A stretch of 23,389 nt of DNA from DAHUXT01 sp036378295 (GCA_036378295.1 DASUWS010000025.1:1-23389), one strand, 5' to 3'. Shown: positions 12,913-21,090, counted from the stretch's first letter. The notes: a model not told the origin generated them from the letters alone. Made by a program: numbers and translations.

Positions 12913-15205
12913 GTCGCGCCTCCTGTCTGGTCTCTCGCTCGCTTCGCCGCGAACTATGCCGCTCATTACGGGGTTGCTCCTCATTGGCTGCTATTGGCGC
13001 TTCCATCGTCACCGGCTCTTCAGGCCAGGGATATTCGAGCATGCACAGGTCGGCGCGTCCCGCCGCCAGCAATGTGTTCGCCTCGTTCGACGTGACCAGA
13101 TAGCCGCCCACTAACGTAATGACGCCCGCCTCATTGCGCACGCGGTCGGCAAGCGGTGTCAGAAATCCCCGGCGGAACGGGGCGAGAGCAGCAGGCGTGG
13201 TCTGGCCAGCCATGACATTGATCAGGTCACAGCCGTGCTCCTTGAGCGCGCGCGCCACCGCCACGCCAACATCCACCACGAGACCACCCGGCGCGCCGTC
13301 GGTCACGCCGAGCGCCACGGCTAGCGGGCGATCCTCCGGCCATGCGGCGCGCACCGCATCAACCACCTCCAGCGGGAAGCGCATCCGGTTGGCCAGGCTG
13401 CCTCCATACACGTCATTGCGGAGATTGGTGAGCGGGGAGAGGAAGCTGGCCAACAGATACCCGTGGGCGGCGTGCAGTTGCAGCAGATCGAAGCCAGCCT
13501 CGGCCGCCATACGCGTAGCCTGGACAAATTCATCGCGAATACGCGCCATTCCCGCCTGATCGAGCGCGCCTGGCACCACACCCCCAGGAGTGTAGGGCAG
13601 CGCCGAGGGAGCGACTAGCGGCCAGCCGCCATCCCGGAGCGGAACATCCAGCCCGCGCCTGCGCGACTGCATACTGCCACGGCGGCCCGCGTGATTGAGC
13701 GTGATGCCGAGTTGCATTGGCGAGCGCCGATAGCGGCTGCGCTCAACATGTGCTGTATGTGGGTGTGGATGGTCGGGATTCACTTGTGCCACGAGCAACG
13801 ACCATGCCCGCTGCTGTGCCTCGTTGTATATCCCCGCGTCGCTCGCCGTAATGCGCGCATCGTGTGCGATAGCGACGGGTGGCGTCATGAGTAGCCCCGA
13901 GCCCGCCCGCGCACGCGCGGAGAGACGCGCTACCAGGGATTCGTCCGGTACGCCATTGGCGGCACACTCAGAATCGGGCACTGTCATCGCCACCCGGTTT
14001 GGCACGGTCATAGCGCGCAGCGCAAGCGGCGTCAGCCAGGGCGCCGGAGCGACGACAAGACCGCCCTGCTCATCGGCGCGAGCGCTAAAGCCCCGGTCGA
14101 GCGCGTCCACAAACTTCCCGTCGCGCAGCCGCAGGTCATCATAGCTGATACGCCCGCTGCGGGTGAGCAAGTTGAAGGCAAACTGGCGCGGCGGCAACTG
14201 GCGATAGCGGGCGATGCCCTCGAAGTACACGCGGCTCTCCTGTGCCGCCTGCTGAAGCGTCTCGACGATCGGTCGGCGCTCTAGCTCATACATTGCGAGC
14301 GCTTCGGCAAGGTCGCGATGTGTGCTGAGTGCGTTGACCAGCGCAATGGCATCTTCCATCGCCAGCTTGGTGCCAGAGCCAATCGAGAAGTGCGCGGTAT
14401 GGGCGGCATCACCGAGAAGCACCGTATTGTCCGCGTGCCAGGCGCTGTTTTTGACCGTCACAAAGCTGATCCACTTTGAGTTGTTGCCCAGCAGTTGGTG
14501 GCCGCGCAGGTCCTCGGCAAACAGCCGCTCGCAATAGGCGATGCTCTCCGCTTCGCTCGCGCCGTCCAACCCGGCACGCTGCCAGGTGGCCTCGTCCGTC
14601 TCGACGATGAAGGTGCTGGTCGTGCCGTCGAACGGATAGGCGTGCACCTGGAACAAGCCGTGCTCGTTTTCCTGAAAAAGGAAGGTAAAGGCGTCGAGCA
14701 CACGGTTGGTACCTAGCCAGATATACTTCGACGCGCCGTAGTGTAGGTTGGGCTGGAAGGTCGCTGCGTACTGCTGGCGCACCAGGCTGTTCACGCCGTC
14801 GGCTGCGATGAATAGATCACACGCCGGCAGTACGGCAAGATCGGTGATATCCGTCTCGAACCGCATCGAGACGCCCAGTTCGAGGCAGCGCTCGCGCAGG
14901 ATATCGAGCAGAGTTCTGCGTGCCAGCCCCGCGAAGACATGCCCGCCGCAACGCATCAACTCGCCACGAAAGCGGATGTCGATGGCGTCCCATAAGACGA
15001 ACTGCTCGGTGATGCGCGCGTAGGTGGGATAGTCTGCCTCGTGAAACGACGCGAGTGTGCGATCCGAGAACACGACTCCCCACCCATAGGTTGCGCCGGC
15101 GGGATTGCGCTCCAGAATGGTAATCTCGGCGGCAGGTCGCGCCTTCTTCAGCAGGAGCCCGCAATACATGCCGGCGGGACCAGCGCCCAGGATGACGACC
15201 TTCAC
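12905..15205 (-). CDS. Two-domain 2-aminobenzoyl-CoA/salicylyl-CoA monooxygenase-reductase
   Basis: A 766-aa fusion. The N-terminal half (~1-370) is a PHBH-type FAD monooxygenase: GAGPAG at 7-12, the FIAADGVNS motif at 132-140 and LLGDAAHTAHF at 263-273. The C-terminal half (~390-735) is an Old-Yellow-Enzyme-type FMN reductase: TPLALRAMTVPNR, NHAGRRGS (504-511), HAAHGYLLASFLSPLTN (578-594), YGGSLANRMRFP, NVMAGQTTP. This architecture defines anthraniloyl-CoA monooxygenase/reductase (EC 1.14.13.40) and the enzymes annotated salicylyl-CoA 5-hydroxylase/oxidoreductase, which hydroxylate C5 and then reduce the ring, removing aromaticity. GTG 15205 is chosen because homologues start immediately before the FAD loop (MKVVILGAG) and AAGAGA lies upstream; another GTG at 15259 would add 18 residues. 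Oddities: a His/Pro/Arg-rich insert at ~476-498 and a charged ~35-residue tail. Confidence 0.9.
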   Translation of the reverse strand: MKVVILGAGPAGMYCGLLLKKARPAAEITILERNPAGATYGWGVVFSDRTLASFHEADYPTYARITEQFVLWDAIDIRFRGELMRCGGHVFAGLARRTLLDILRERCLELGVSMRFETDITDLAVLPACDLFIAADGVNSLVRQQYAATFQPNLHYGASKYIWLGTNRVLDAFTFLFQENEHGLFQVHAYPFDGTTSTFIVETDEATWQRAGLDGASEAESIAYCERLFAEDLRGHQLLGNNSKWISFVTVKNSAWHADNTVLLGDAAHTAHFSIGSGTKLAMEDAIALVNALSTHRDLAEALAMYELERRPIVETLQQAAQESRVYFEGIARYRQLPPRQFAFNLLTRSGRISYDDLRLRDGKFVDALDRGFSARADEQGGLVVAPAPWLTPLALRAMTVPNRVAMTVPDSECAANGVPDESLVARLSARARAGSGLLMTPPVAIAHDARITASDAGIYNEAQQRAWSLLVAQVNPDHPHPHTAHVERSRYRRSPMQLGITLNHAGRRGSMQSRRRGLDVPLRDGGWPLVAPSALPYTPGGVVPGALDQAGMARIRDEFVQATRMAAEAGFDLLQLHAAHGYLLASFLSPLTNLRNDVYGGSLANRMRFPLEVVDAVRAAWPEDRPLAVALGVTDGAPGGLVVDVGVAVARALKEHGCDLINVMAGQTTPAALAPFRRGFLTPLADRVRNEAGVITLVGGYLVTSNEANTLLAAGRADLCMLEYPWPEEPVTMEAPIAANEEQPRNERHSSRRSERETRQEARHG

Positions 15206-15262
15206 ACGCGTCTCTTTCTGTCTGTGTATCCGTGAGTGATGAACTCGTTCCAGGGTCACTGA

Positions 15263-16111
15263 TCAGCCCGCGAGAGCGGCAGTCAGGCGTTCCAGTTGTT
15301 CAGGATCGGCAACTGCGGGGAAGAGCACCAGATCATCGCAACCCGCCTCAGCATACCCTCGCACAAAGTGTGCGACGGCCTGGGGCGTTGTCAACAATTC
15401 GGCGACAATGCGCTCGACGTAAGGGCCAGTGAAGGCGTAATACTCACGCATATAGGCTACTCCGGCGGCAACCGTCGCCTCGTCGCCCAGCACGAAATAG
15501 CCCTGGCCCCATAGGCGCGGCCTCCCTGGCCGGCCCGCGTCTGACCACGCGGCACGCGCTCTATCGGCGGCGCGCGCAAAGGCCCGTGGCGGCCCTCCAC
15601 CATGAATATACCCATCGGCATAGCGGGCAACACGAGCGAATGTCACATCGCTTGCACCGCCGACCAGCAACTCCGGTACTGCCGGGCGATCCGGCGGAAG
15701 GAGCATGGGGCGCTCGTCCCAGAGTTCGCGGAGCGCGGCCAACTGCTCAGTGAGCCGCCGCCCACGCGATGTGTACTCTATCCCGGCAACATCGTAATCA
15801 TCTTTACGCGCGCCAACCGCGACGCCAAGCGAGAGGCGGCCGCCAGAGAGCGCGTGTACCGAGAGTGATTGTCGCGCCAGTTGCGCCGTCACGCGTAATG
15901 GAGAGATGACGATCATCGTGACGAGGTGGATGCTCGACGTGACCATCGAGGCAGCAGCCAACGCGGACAGGGGTTCGTAGCCATGATGGGCAATTCGATC
16001 CAGCACGCCGAGGCTCGCAAGGCCGTACTCTTCCGCGCTGCGCGCCCAATCAGTCAGCAGACGCCCACTGACCCCAGGAAACGTCGTCGGCAGACCAACA
16101 CCTACTCGCAT
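15263..16111 (-). CDS. LLM-class flavin/F420-dependent oxidoreductase
   Basis: A 282-aa luciferase-like (bacterial luciferase family) TIM-barrel protein. It starts MRVGVGLPTTFPGVSG and has GGRLSLGVAVGARKDDY (~90-106), the LLVGGASDVTFARVARYADGY run (~146-166) and a C-terminal GCDDLVLFPAVADPEQL. Such enzymes use FMNH2 or F420. They catalyse monooxygenation or hydride transfer. It is the first gene of the catabolic cluster (GGAGG about 10 nt before ATG 16111) and ends 57 nt before the preferred start of the monooxygenase-reductase. It could supply an upstream oxygenation or a reduction of a ring intermediate. The cofactor and reaction are unresolved; the F420-type nitroreductase in the window makes F420 a reasonable guess. 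Confidence 0.88.
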   Translation of the reverse strand: MRVGVGLPTTFPGVSGRLLTDWARSAEEYGLASLGVLDRIAHHGYEPLSALAAASMVTSSIHLVTMIVISPLRVTAQLARQSLSVHALSGGRLSLGVAVGARKDDYDVAGIEYTSRGRRLTEQLAALRELWDERPMLLPPDRPAVPELLVGGASDVTFARVARYADGYIHGGGPPRAFARAADRARAAWSDAGRPGRPRLWGQGYFVLGDEATVAAGVAYMREYYAFTGPYVERIVAELLTTPQAVAHFVRGYAEAGCDDLVLFPAVADPEQLERLTAALAG

Positions 16112-16146
16112 TGTGATTCATCCTCCCCATTGAGGATACCCCCATA

Positions 16147-16161
16147 CGGCAATCATTGCCG
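16147..16161 (-). promoter_or_regulatory. 15-bp palindrome upstream of the catabolic cluster
   Basis: CGGCAA-TCA-TTGCCG is a perfect inverted repeat 36-50 nt before the first gene's ATG (16111). Location and symmetry suit an operator for a TetR- or MarR-type regulator of the aryl-CoA cluster. No such regulator gene is in the window, so it would lie elsewhere. Confidence 0.5.
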
Positions 16162-16245
16162 ATGAAGCGGCTGCCAGATGAAACAATGAACGATGCCTTG
16201 TACTTAACACCTATCGCACCGCTCCTGGCAACGAGCAGGCGATCA

Positions 16246-16264
16246 TGTCATGTATGCGATGACA
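16246..16264. promoter_or_regulatory. Inverted repeat downstream of the zinc-ribbon gene
   Basis: TGTCAT-N7-ATGACA lies 10 nt past the stop of the 771-aa gene and about 135 nt upstream of the catabolic cluster. It could be a weak transcript-end hairpin or a second operator. The arms are only 6 bp and AT-rich. Confidence 0.25.
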
Positions 16265-16273
16265 CTCACGATG

Positions 16274-18589
16274 CTACCCCGCGCGTGGCGCCTGTGCCTG
16301 TGCTTTGTCGGCACGTGCGGTAGCATGACCCGCCGCGGTGGTCGCCTCGGCGGCTTTGGCCGCGGCTTTCGCGTTCCATGCGCGAGTGAAATCGCTCCAC
16401 ACTTCTGGATCGTAGCTGCGAATACGCCAGCGCCAGGCATCGCACCGTGCCTGATACTCTTCCAGAACCGCCTGGCGCAAAGTTGTGTAGCCACCTTCGC
16501 CACGCGCAGGCGTCTCCATAAGTAGCCTGGCAGCTTCGAGTAATACAGGCTGCAAGTGCGCGACGCGTTCGATCATCTCGGCGAACTGGCTCACCTCGCC
16601 AGAGATGACCAGGCTCCCATTGCGCGCCGGGCGCTCACTAAATGACTCGGTCCAGCCATTTACGAGCGTTTCCCAGGCAAGGGATGCCCGCTCAATCGCG
16701 GCACGCGCCTCGATGAGCTTGCGGCTGCCACTGGTTCCAGCGCTTGTCTGCGTGCCTGCCTTCCGGGCACGGCGCACGGGCGTCAGCGCTTGGCCGATCG
16801 CATCCACCGCATCAAGCATCGCCTGCCGGGCCGATCCAGCGGCATCTGCCCGCGCCTGCATGTCGGCAATCTGGCGCTCGCGTTCACGTTCATGGGCGGA
16901 CGCCAGGCCCGACAACAGGGTTTCCAGCGAATGCCGGTCCATCAGTTGAATGCCGAGCTGCCGCGCTACCTGGGCCGCTTCGCCTGTCGCGGGAGCAGTC
17001 GAGAGCATCAGGCGGGCCATCGCGGGCTGCTCCGGAGCGAGATGCGCGGCTGCCTGACGAATCGCGATCTCATCAAGCGCCCAGCGTCCCGGTGATCGCT
17101 GCGCGGCCACCATTACCTTCCCTGTCTCGGACTGCCCCTGCCAAATGACCAGATCTCCCGTGATCCTGCGCGCCTCGGTGGTGATACGCTGGCACGAGAG
17201 GAGCCACTCCATAGCGGTGAGCCACATCTCCGGCGGAAGCGCTTCGAGGTGGCGGGCGGTGAATATCGCTGCCGTCTCCTCTGGATGGCGATCAATACGG
17301 TGTGATTCCACCGTTGGTTGACCGCACTTCACACACACGGACTGCGATGCCTCGTTGCAGACAGGGCACTGCCACGCGCCACATGTGGAGCAGGTAGCGA
17401 AACAGGCCGCACAGACGACATGGCCCTCGTCACAGACCTGACCGGCCCGTACCGCCGTTCCACAGGCGGCGCATTGCGGCGGCAAGACATGCTGGCGTCC
17501 GACATCAACGCGCAGTAGCACCTCGCCGCGCCCCTTCTGTGGGCGAAGCGCGACCAGCACCACGGGTGAGGTAATGAAGCAGGCGCTTTCCAGTTGCGCC
17601 TCGACATCTACCGCGTAGACCTCGGCCAACGCGGCTAGCTCGCGTCCGCGCCCGGCTTTGGCGGCGCGAGCCATCTCTGGCGATTCGCGCTGGAGACGAT
17701 CAAACGTCGTAGCAACCTCTTCCAATCGCCGGAGATACTCATCCAGCGAGCGCTGCCGCAGAAACATGCCGGATGCTACCAGCGGCTCGCCAAGCGACCG
17801 CTCAGCCGAGGCGCGCACCGCCGTCAACGTGCGCTCATAGTCAGCAGGCAGGGTATCCGGCTGGGCGACTGCCAGCGCGGGCGCCGACAGCGGAGGTATC
17901 GCCTGGCCAGTCGCCACGTCAACGGCATGCCGCAGCCACTCGTCGCGGCGACCCTGGCGATCACGCGCGACGACGAGATAGGCAAGCTCGACCGAAACCG
18001 CCTGCTCCTGGCGCATGACGCGAGCCGTGAGCGCCCCAGGCGTCCGCCAGCGCAACACGATACGGCTTTCGCGCAGCGGACATACCGGACACAACGCTGT
18101 TTGAGCGTCTTCGCCGGAGGATGACTCCACACAGCGGCCACAGCGTGCCGCAGGGGGTGCGCAGCGATCCAGCGCCAGGGCGACGGGGTCGGTCGCGGCG
18201 TCGAGCCAGAGCGCGGTGAGGCGTGAACGCGCGGCAATGTCGTCTAGCATGGCGGCCAGGGCCTCGCTGCCCTCGACCAGAAGTGTCATGCTCTCGTCGG
18301 AGCGCGCCTTTGCCAGCGTGGTCGTATAACGCACGTTCCTGCCATCAGGCAAAGTCGCCGAGAGTACATCTTCATCTTCCACGCGCACCCGGCCACCAAC
18401 TGCCTGAAGATAATCCCGCGCCAGCTCCAACAGTTCGCTCGATAGATGCCGTGACTGGCCAAGACGTCCGCTCGTAGTGGGCGCCCGCTGAACCGTCCCC
18501 ACCGACGCTGGGGCGGCCGGTATGGGGGCAGACGGTGGTGTCTCTACCGCTGCCTGACGATTGCGGCGCCGCTGCCAGAACCATCTCAT
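16274..18589 (-). CDS. Large multi-zinc-ribbon protein with degenerate Mrr-like domain, partner of the SNF2 ATPase
   Basis: A 771-aa protein. A basic N-terminus (MRWFWQRRRNR) and a Pro/Ala linker lead to a domain at ~50-230 with a first Cys set (C143, C150, C153, C167, C170). A second cluster at 373-423 has eleven Cys in CxxC-type pairs plus His390 (CAAC, CAAC, CSTC, CPVC, CVKC), suggesting two or three zinc ribbons. Residues ~472-562 resemble the Mrr/RecB-type restriction-endonuclease fold: TGDLVIW, VMVAAQR, ARLMLSTAPATGEAAQVARQ, IQLMDRHSLETLL. The usual Q-x-K of the active site appears as A-A-Q, so it is probably inactive. A coiled-coil-like, charged region (~563-635) and an Ala/Lys-rich tail follow. 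The ATG overlaps the SNF2 stop (ATGA), with GGAGG 7 nt upstream. The function is unknown; DNA binding is likely. Confidence 0.8.
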   Translation of the reverse strand: MRWFWQRRRNRQAAVETPPSAPIPAAPASVGTVQRAPTTSGRLGQSRHLSSELLELARDYLQAVGGRVRVEDEDVLSATLPDGRNVRYTTTLAKARSDESMTLLVEGSEALAAMLDDIAARSRLTALWLDAATDPVALALDRCAPPAARCGRCVESSSGEDAQTALCPVCPLRESRIVLRWRTPGALTARVMRQEQAVSVELAYLVVARDRQGRRDEWLRHAVDVATGQAIPPLSAPALAVAQPDTLPADYERTLTAVRASAERSLGEPLVASGMFLRQRSLDEYLRRLEEVATTFDRLQRESPEMARAAKAGRGRELAALAEVYAVDVEAQLESACFITSPVVLVALRPQKGRGEVLLRVDVGRQHVLPPQCAACGTAVRAGQVCDEGHVVCAACFATCSTCGAWQCPVCNEASQSVCVKCGQPTVESHRIDRHPEETAAIFTARHLEALPPEMWLTAMEWLLSCQRITTEARRITGDLVIWQGQSETGKVMVAAQRSPGRWALDEIAIRQAAAHLAPEQPAMARLMLSTAPATGEAAQVARQLGIQLMDRHSLETLLSGLASAHERERERQIADMQARADAAGSARQAMLDAVDAIGQALTPVRRARKAGTQTSAGTSGSRKLIEARAAIERASLAWETLVNGWTESFSERPARNGSLVISGEVSQFAEMIERVAHLQPVLLEAARLLMETPARGEGGYTTLRQAVLEEYQARCDAWRWRIRSYDPEVWSDFTRAWNAKAAAKAAEATTAAGHATARADKAQAQAPRAG

Positions 18590-20391
18590 CGGAGCACCTC
18601 CGCCGTCAGCGATTCAGCCGCTAACTGCCGCTCGCGCGCGCTCACCAGTTCATCGCCAAGCGCGGCTACCTCGTTGCGCAGACGGGAGCGATCTCCGTCC
18701 TGCAACAGCAATTCGAGGATACGCTCTTCGAGATCGAACTCGCCCTCCTGCACCTCGGTCAAGACCGTCTCCAGCGCTCCAATGGTCATCGTGAAAAGGT
18801 TGAGCTTCTGGTAGAGCAGGCGCACCACATAGTCATCAATTGTCTCGTGCAGCACGAAATTGAGCACCCGCACATCGCGTGTCTGTCCCAGGCGATGTAC
18901 GCGCCCAATACGCTGCTCGATGCGCATCGGGTTCCAGTGGAGGTCATAGTTGATCACGATATGGCAGCGCTCATGCAGGTTCAAGCCTTCCGCACCCGCA
19001 TCCGTCGCAATCAGCGTGCTCAGCGTACCGTTGTTGAAGCGGTTGACGAGCGCCTCACGCTCACTGCGATTCAACGCCCCAATGTAGCACTCAGTGCTGC
19101 GCCCGCGCGCCGCGATCACCTCGCGCAGACGAGCCGCCGTCTCCAGCCGGAGCGTGAAGATGAGCACCGGCTCATCGCGCAACTCCGCAAGCACATCCAG
19201 CAGCACCGATTCTTTGGCGCTGACCACCGAGGCGCAACGATCCGCCAACGCAAGCACCTCTCCCCGCTCATCAGGATGCTTCTCGGCGCGGGCCCGCAAC
19301 GAGCGCTGGATGGCCTGTGGGCTGCTGCTCAAGGACTGCTGCAGCGCCATGATCTCGCGTATGACCGCGCCACGATTGACCTTGCTAGAGCCTGTCGGCG
19401 CTCGGCGGTAGAGTGCGCGTAGGTAGTCGGTGACATCGGAAATCAGGGCATCCTCGGCGGCAGTCGCCTGGATGCTGCGTGTATCGACTGTTCTGCCAGC
19501 GAACGTGATATCGGTATCGCTGCGGCGGGTGCGACACATATGCTCCCTGGCAAGGTTACGTAAGGTTGCGGCGCGTTCAGGCCGTACGATACGGCAGGTG
19601 CCGGGATCGGCCACAAACTCATCTTCGAACTCGCGCTGCGTGCCGAGACGGCCCGGAACTGCCAGGTCAATCAGGCTATAGAGATCCGTCAGGCGATTGG
19701 CAACCGGCGTCGCGGTCAGCAGCAATCGCCATTTGCTCCGCAGTTCGCCCGTGCACTGCCTGCGACGGGAGGAAGGATTCGCTAGCAAATGCGCTTCATC
19801 CACGATCAGGCAATCCCACGGGCGAGTGTTGACGCGCACAAATGACCGCACAAACTGTGGCAGCGAGCAGATAACCCGCGGCTCGACCTCGAATCCGCGA
19901 AAGCGCTTTTCGTCCGTGAGCACGAAGTCTTCGTCAAAGTGCTCGCGCAGCTCCTCCTGCCACTGGCTCAGCAAGGCTTTCGGCGCCAGCACAAGCGCCG
20001 TGCGCACCAGTCCGCGCAGAGCAAGCTCCTTATAGATCAGGCCAGCCTCGATGGTCTTGCCCAGTCCCACATCATCCGCCAGTATCGCGGCAGGCGCTTT
20101 CTCGCGAAGCACCTGTTCAACGACGCGCAACTGATAGCTGTGTGGCCGCACACGGTCATAGAGAACAGCCGGAGCCAGAAGCCGGTCGAATGACGCGGCC
20201 ACACGGAGATGCTGCGCGCGCAACGCCAGTGCATACCAACGCGACGCAGGCGAGTCGTGGCCGAACTCCGCATGGCTGGCTACGGGTGTATGGGGCAGCG
20301 CGGCGGCGTCGGTGAAGGTGACGTGTATCGGAGGCTCAACAGCAGGTATTGCAGAGGCAGTGGACGCTGATTTCTCCACAGGTTCTCCCAT
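18586..20391 (-). CDS. SNF2/RapA-like helicase-family ATPase
   Basis: 601 aa from ATG 20391; longer in-frame starts at 20466 and 20511 lack a well-placed ribosome site and would add a Cys-rich stretch atypical of the family. Superfamily 2 motifs: Walker A ADDVGLGKTIEAG (105-117), Walker B VDEAH (197-201), LLLTATPVANR (223-233), and motif VI QRIGRVHRLGQ (493-503). The Walker A carries DD where RapA-like proteins usually have DE. After the motor a predicted helical, acidic segment (DLEERILELLLQDGDRSRLRNEV, shown in part: ILELLLQDGDRSR) ends the protein. Such enzymes translocate on dsDNA and remodel protein-DNA complexes (RNA polymerase recycling in RapA). It overlaps the start of the zinc-ribbon gene by 4 nt, implying a stable complex or shared function. 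Confidence 0.9.
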   Translation of the reverse strand: MGEPVEKSASTASAIPAVEPPIHVTFTDAAALPHTPVASHAEFGHDSPASRWYALALRAQHLRVAASFDRLLAPAVLYDRVRPHSYQLRVVEQVLREKAPAAILADDVGLGKTIEAGLIYKELALRGLVRTALVLAPKALLSQWQEELREHFDEDFVLTDEKRFRGFEVEPRVICSLPQFVRSFVRVNTRPWDCLIVDEAHLLANPSSRRRQCTGELRSKWRLLLTATPVANRLTDLYSLIDLAVPGRLGTQREFEDEFVADPGTCRIVRPERAATLRNLAREHMCRTRRSDTDITFAGRTVDTRSIQATAAEDALISDVTDYLRALYRRAPTGSSKVNRGAVIREIMALQQSLSSSPQAIQRSLRARAEKHPDERGEVLALADRCASVVSAKESVLLDVLAELRDEPVLIFTLRLETAARLREVIAARGRSTECYIGALNRSEREALVNRFNNGTLSTLIATDAGAEGLNLHERCHIVINYDLHWNPMRIEQRIGRVHRLGQTRDVRVLNFVLHETIDDYVVRLLYQKLNLFTMTIGALETVLTEVQEGEFDLEERILELLLQDGDRSRLRNEVAALGDELVSARERQLAAESLTAEVLR

Positions 20392-20593
20392 TTCGCACGG
20401 GCACAATCGAATGTGGCGGTTGCTCGTTGGTAAGCGCTGGCAGTATATCACGTAGCGGGCAGACATTCCTCGCCGGAGCCTGCAGGCACATGCGCAATCT
20501 CCTATTTCCATGTCCCGTTATGTATGCTGGCAAACCTTGCGACCGTTACCTGCGAGATCAGAGCAGCGCTCTCGTTTTACAACCCATCAGGCT

Positions 20594-20609
20594 ACTATAC
20601 GTAATATTC
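20594..20609 (+). promoter_or_regulatory. AT-rich promoter-like patch upstream of the KGG gene
   Basis: TACTATACGTAATATT is conspicuously AT-rich in a GC-rich region and lies ~80 nt before the KGG-protein ATG. It contains TATACG and TAATAT, possible -10 elements. No -35 at standard spacing is convincing. The rest of the 295-bp divergent gap (20392-20686) shows no gene. Confidence 0.3.
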
Positions 20610-20686
20610 TCAGGAGCAAGCGGCAACAATTGCTCTTTCAGCATGCGAGCTGCATCTGAAGATAGATGGACCCAGGGAGGGTTTCC

Positions 20687-20983
20687 ATGACCGACAGGAC
20701 GAAGACTGGCAAGAAGCGTGGGCCGGTCGCGGGCACAGAGGAAGCGCGCCGCGGCGGCGAAGCAGTACGTAAGAAGTATGGGCGTGAATTCTATGCCCGA
20801 ATCGGCAAGAAGGGCGGCGATACCGTCCGGCGCGAACACGGCTCAGAGTTCTACTCTGAGATCGGCCGTAAAGGCGGCGAGCAGACCAAGAAGCGCCAGG
20901 GCTCGGAGTTCTATGCGCGCATTGGCCGCATCGGTGGCCAGCACAACAACGCGCGCGTGCAGCCCGATGTGACCAAAAAGTAA
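20687..20983 (+). CDS. KGG-repeat stress-type protein
   Basis: A 98-aa, very basic hydrophilic protein built of three 20-residue repeats (residues 23-42, 43-62, 63-82), each starting GG and ending FYxxIGRK/KK, followed by a GGQ remnant. The KGG repeats match the stress-induced KGG/GsiB-like family, associated with general stress or desiccation (hydrophilin-like behaviour). ATG 20687 is chosen because AGGGAGGG lies ~6 nt upstream; the ATG at 20666 has no such site. It is monocistronic, divergent from the SNF2 gene and followed by structured DNA and a hairpin. A role in protecting protein or nucleic acids under stress is known only by family. Confidence 0.88.
   Translation: MTDRTKTGKKRGPVAGTEEARRGGEAVRKKYGREFYARIGKKGGDTVRREHGSEFYSEIGRKGGEQTKKRQGSEFYARIGRIGGQHNNARVQPDVTKK
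20753..20932 (+). repeat. Three 60-bp coding repeats in the KGG gene
   Basis: Three tandem 60-bp units (20753-20812, 20813-20872, 20873-20932) encode the 20-residue KGG repeats. They diverge at DNA level but share the core encoding G-(S/R)-EFY-(A/S)-x-IG, so the array arose by duplication and drift. Confidence 0.75.
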
Positions 20984-21003
20984 GTGTGAAGCGCGTTCTT
21001 GAT

Positions 21004-21025
21004 AGCGACTGAAGAGCGACTGAAG
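21004..21025. repeat. Tandem 11-bp direct repeat
   Basis: AGCGACTGAAG occurs twice back to back (21004-21014 and 21015-21025) in the gap after the KGG gene. Function unknown; it may be a simple slippage duplication. Confidence 0.6.
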
Positions 21026-21035
21026 AGGAGTTGAT

Positions 21036-21066
21036 GGCGGCTCATAGTTGATGGGGAATAGCCGCC
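21036..21066. other. Long-loop inverted repeat between KGG gene and accA
   Basis: GGCGGCT (21036-21042) pairs with AGCCGCC (21060-21066) around a 17-nt loop. It sits between the tandem 11-bp repeat and the terminator-like hairpin. It could form an RNA stem in either transcript or be an operator; no protein is coded here. Confidence 0.4.
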
Positions 21067-21090
21067 GATGACATAGCGCGAAGACAGTCA

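Noticed and set aside
12007..13095. A 362-aa plus-strand open frame opposite the SDR and monooxygenase genes
   Set aside because: Same reason: it is antisense to well-supported genes and shows no protein family signature.
20336..20491. A ~51-aa minus-strand frame starting at ATG 20491 with AGGAGA nearby, upstream of and overlapping the SNF2 start
   Set aside because: It overlaps the SNF2 coding start in another frame, has a Cys/Pro-rich composition without family resemblance, and a leader-peptide role has no further support.
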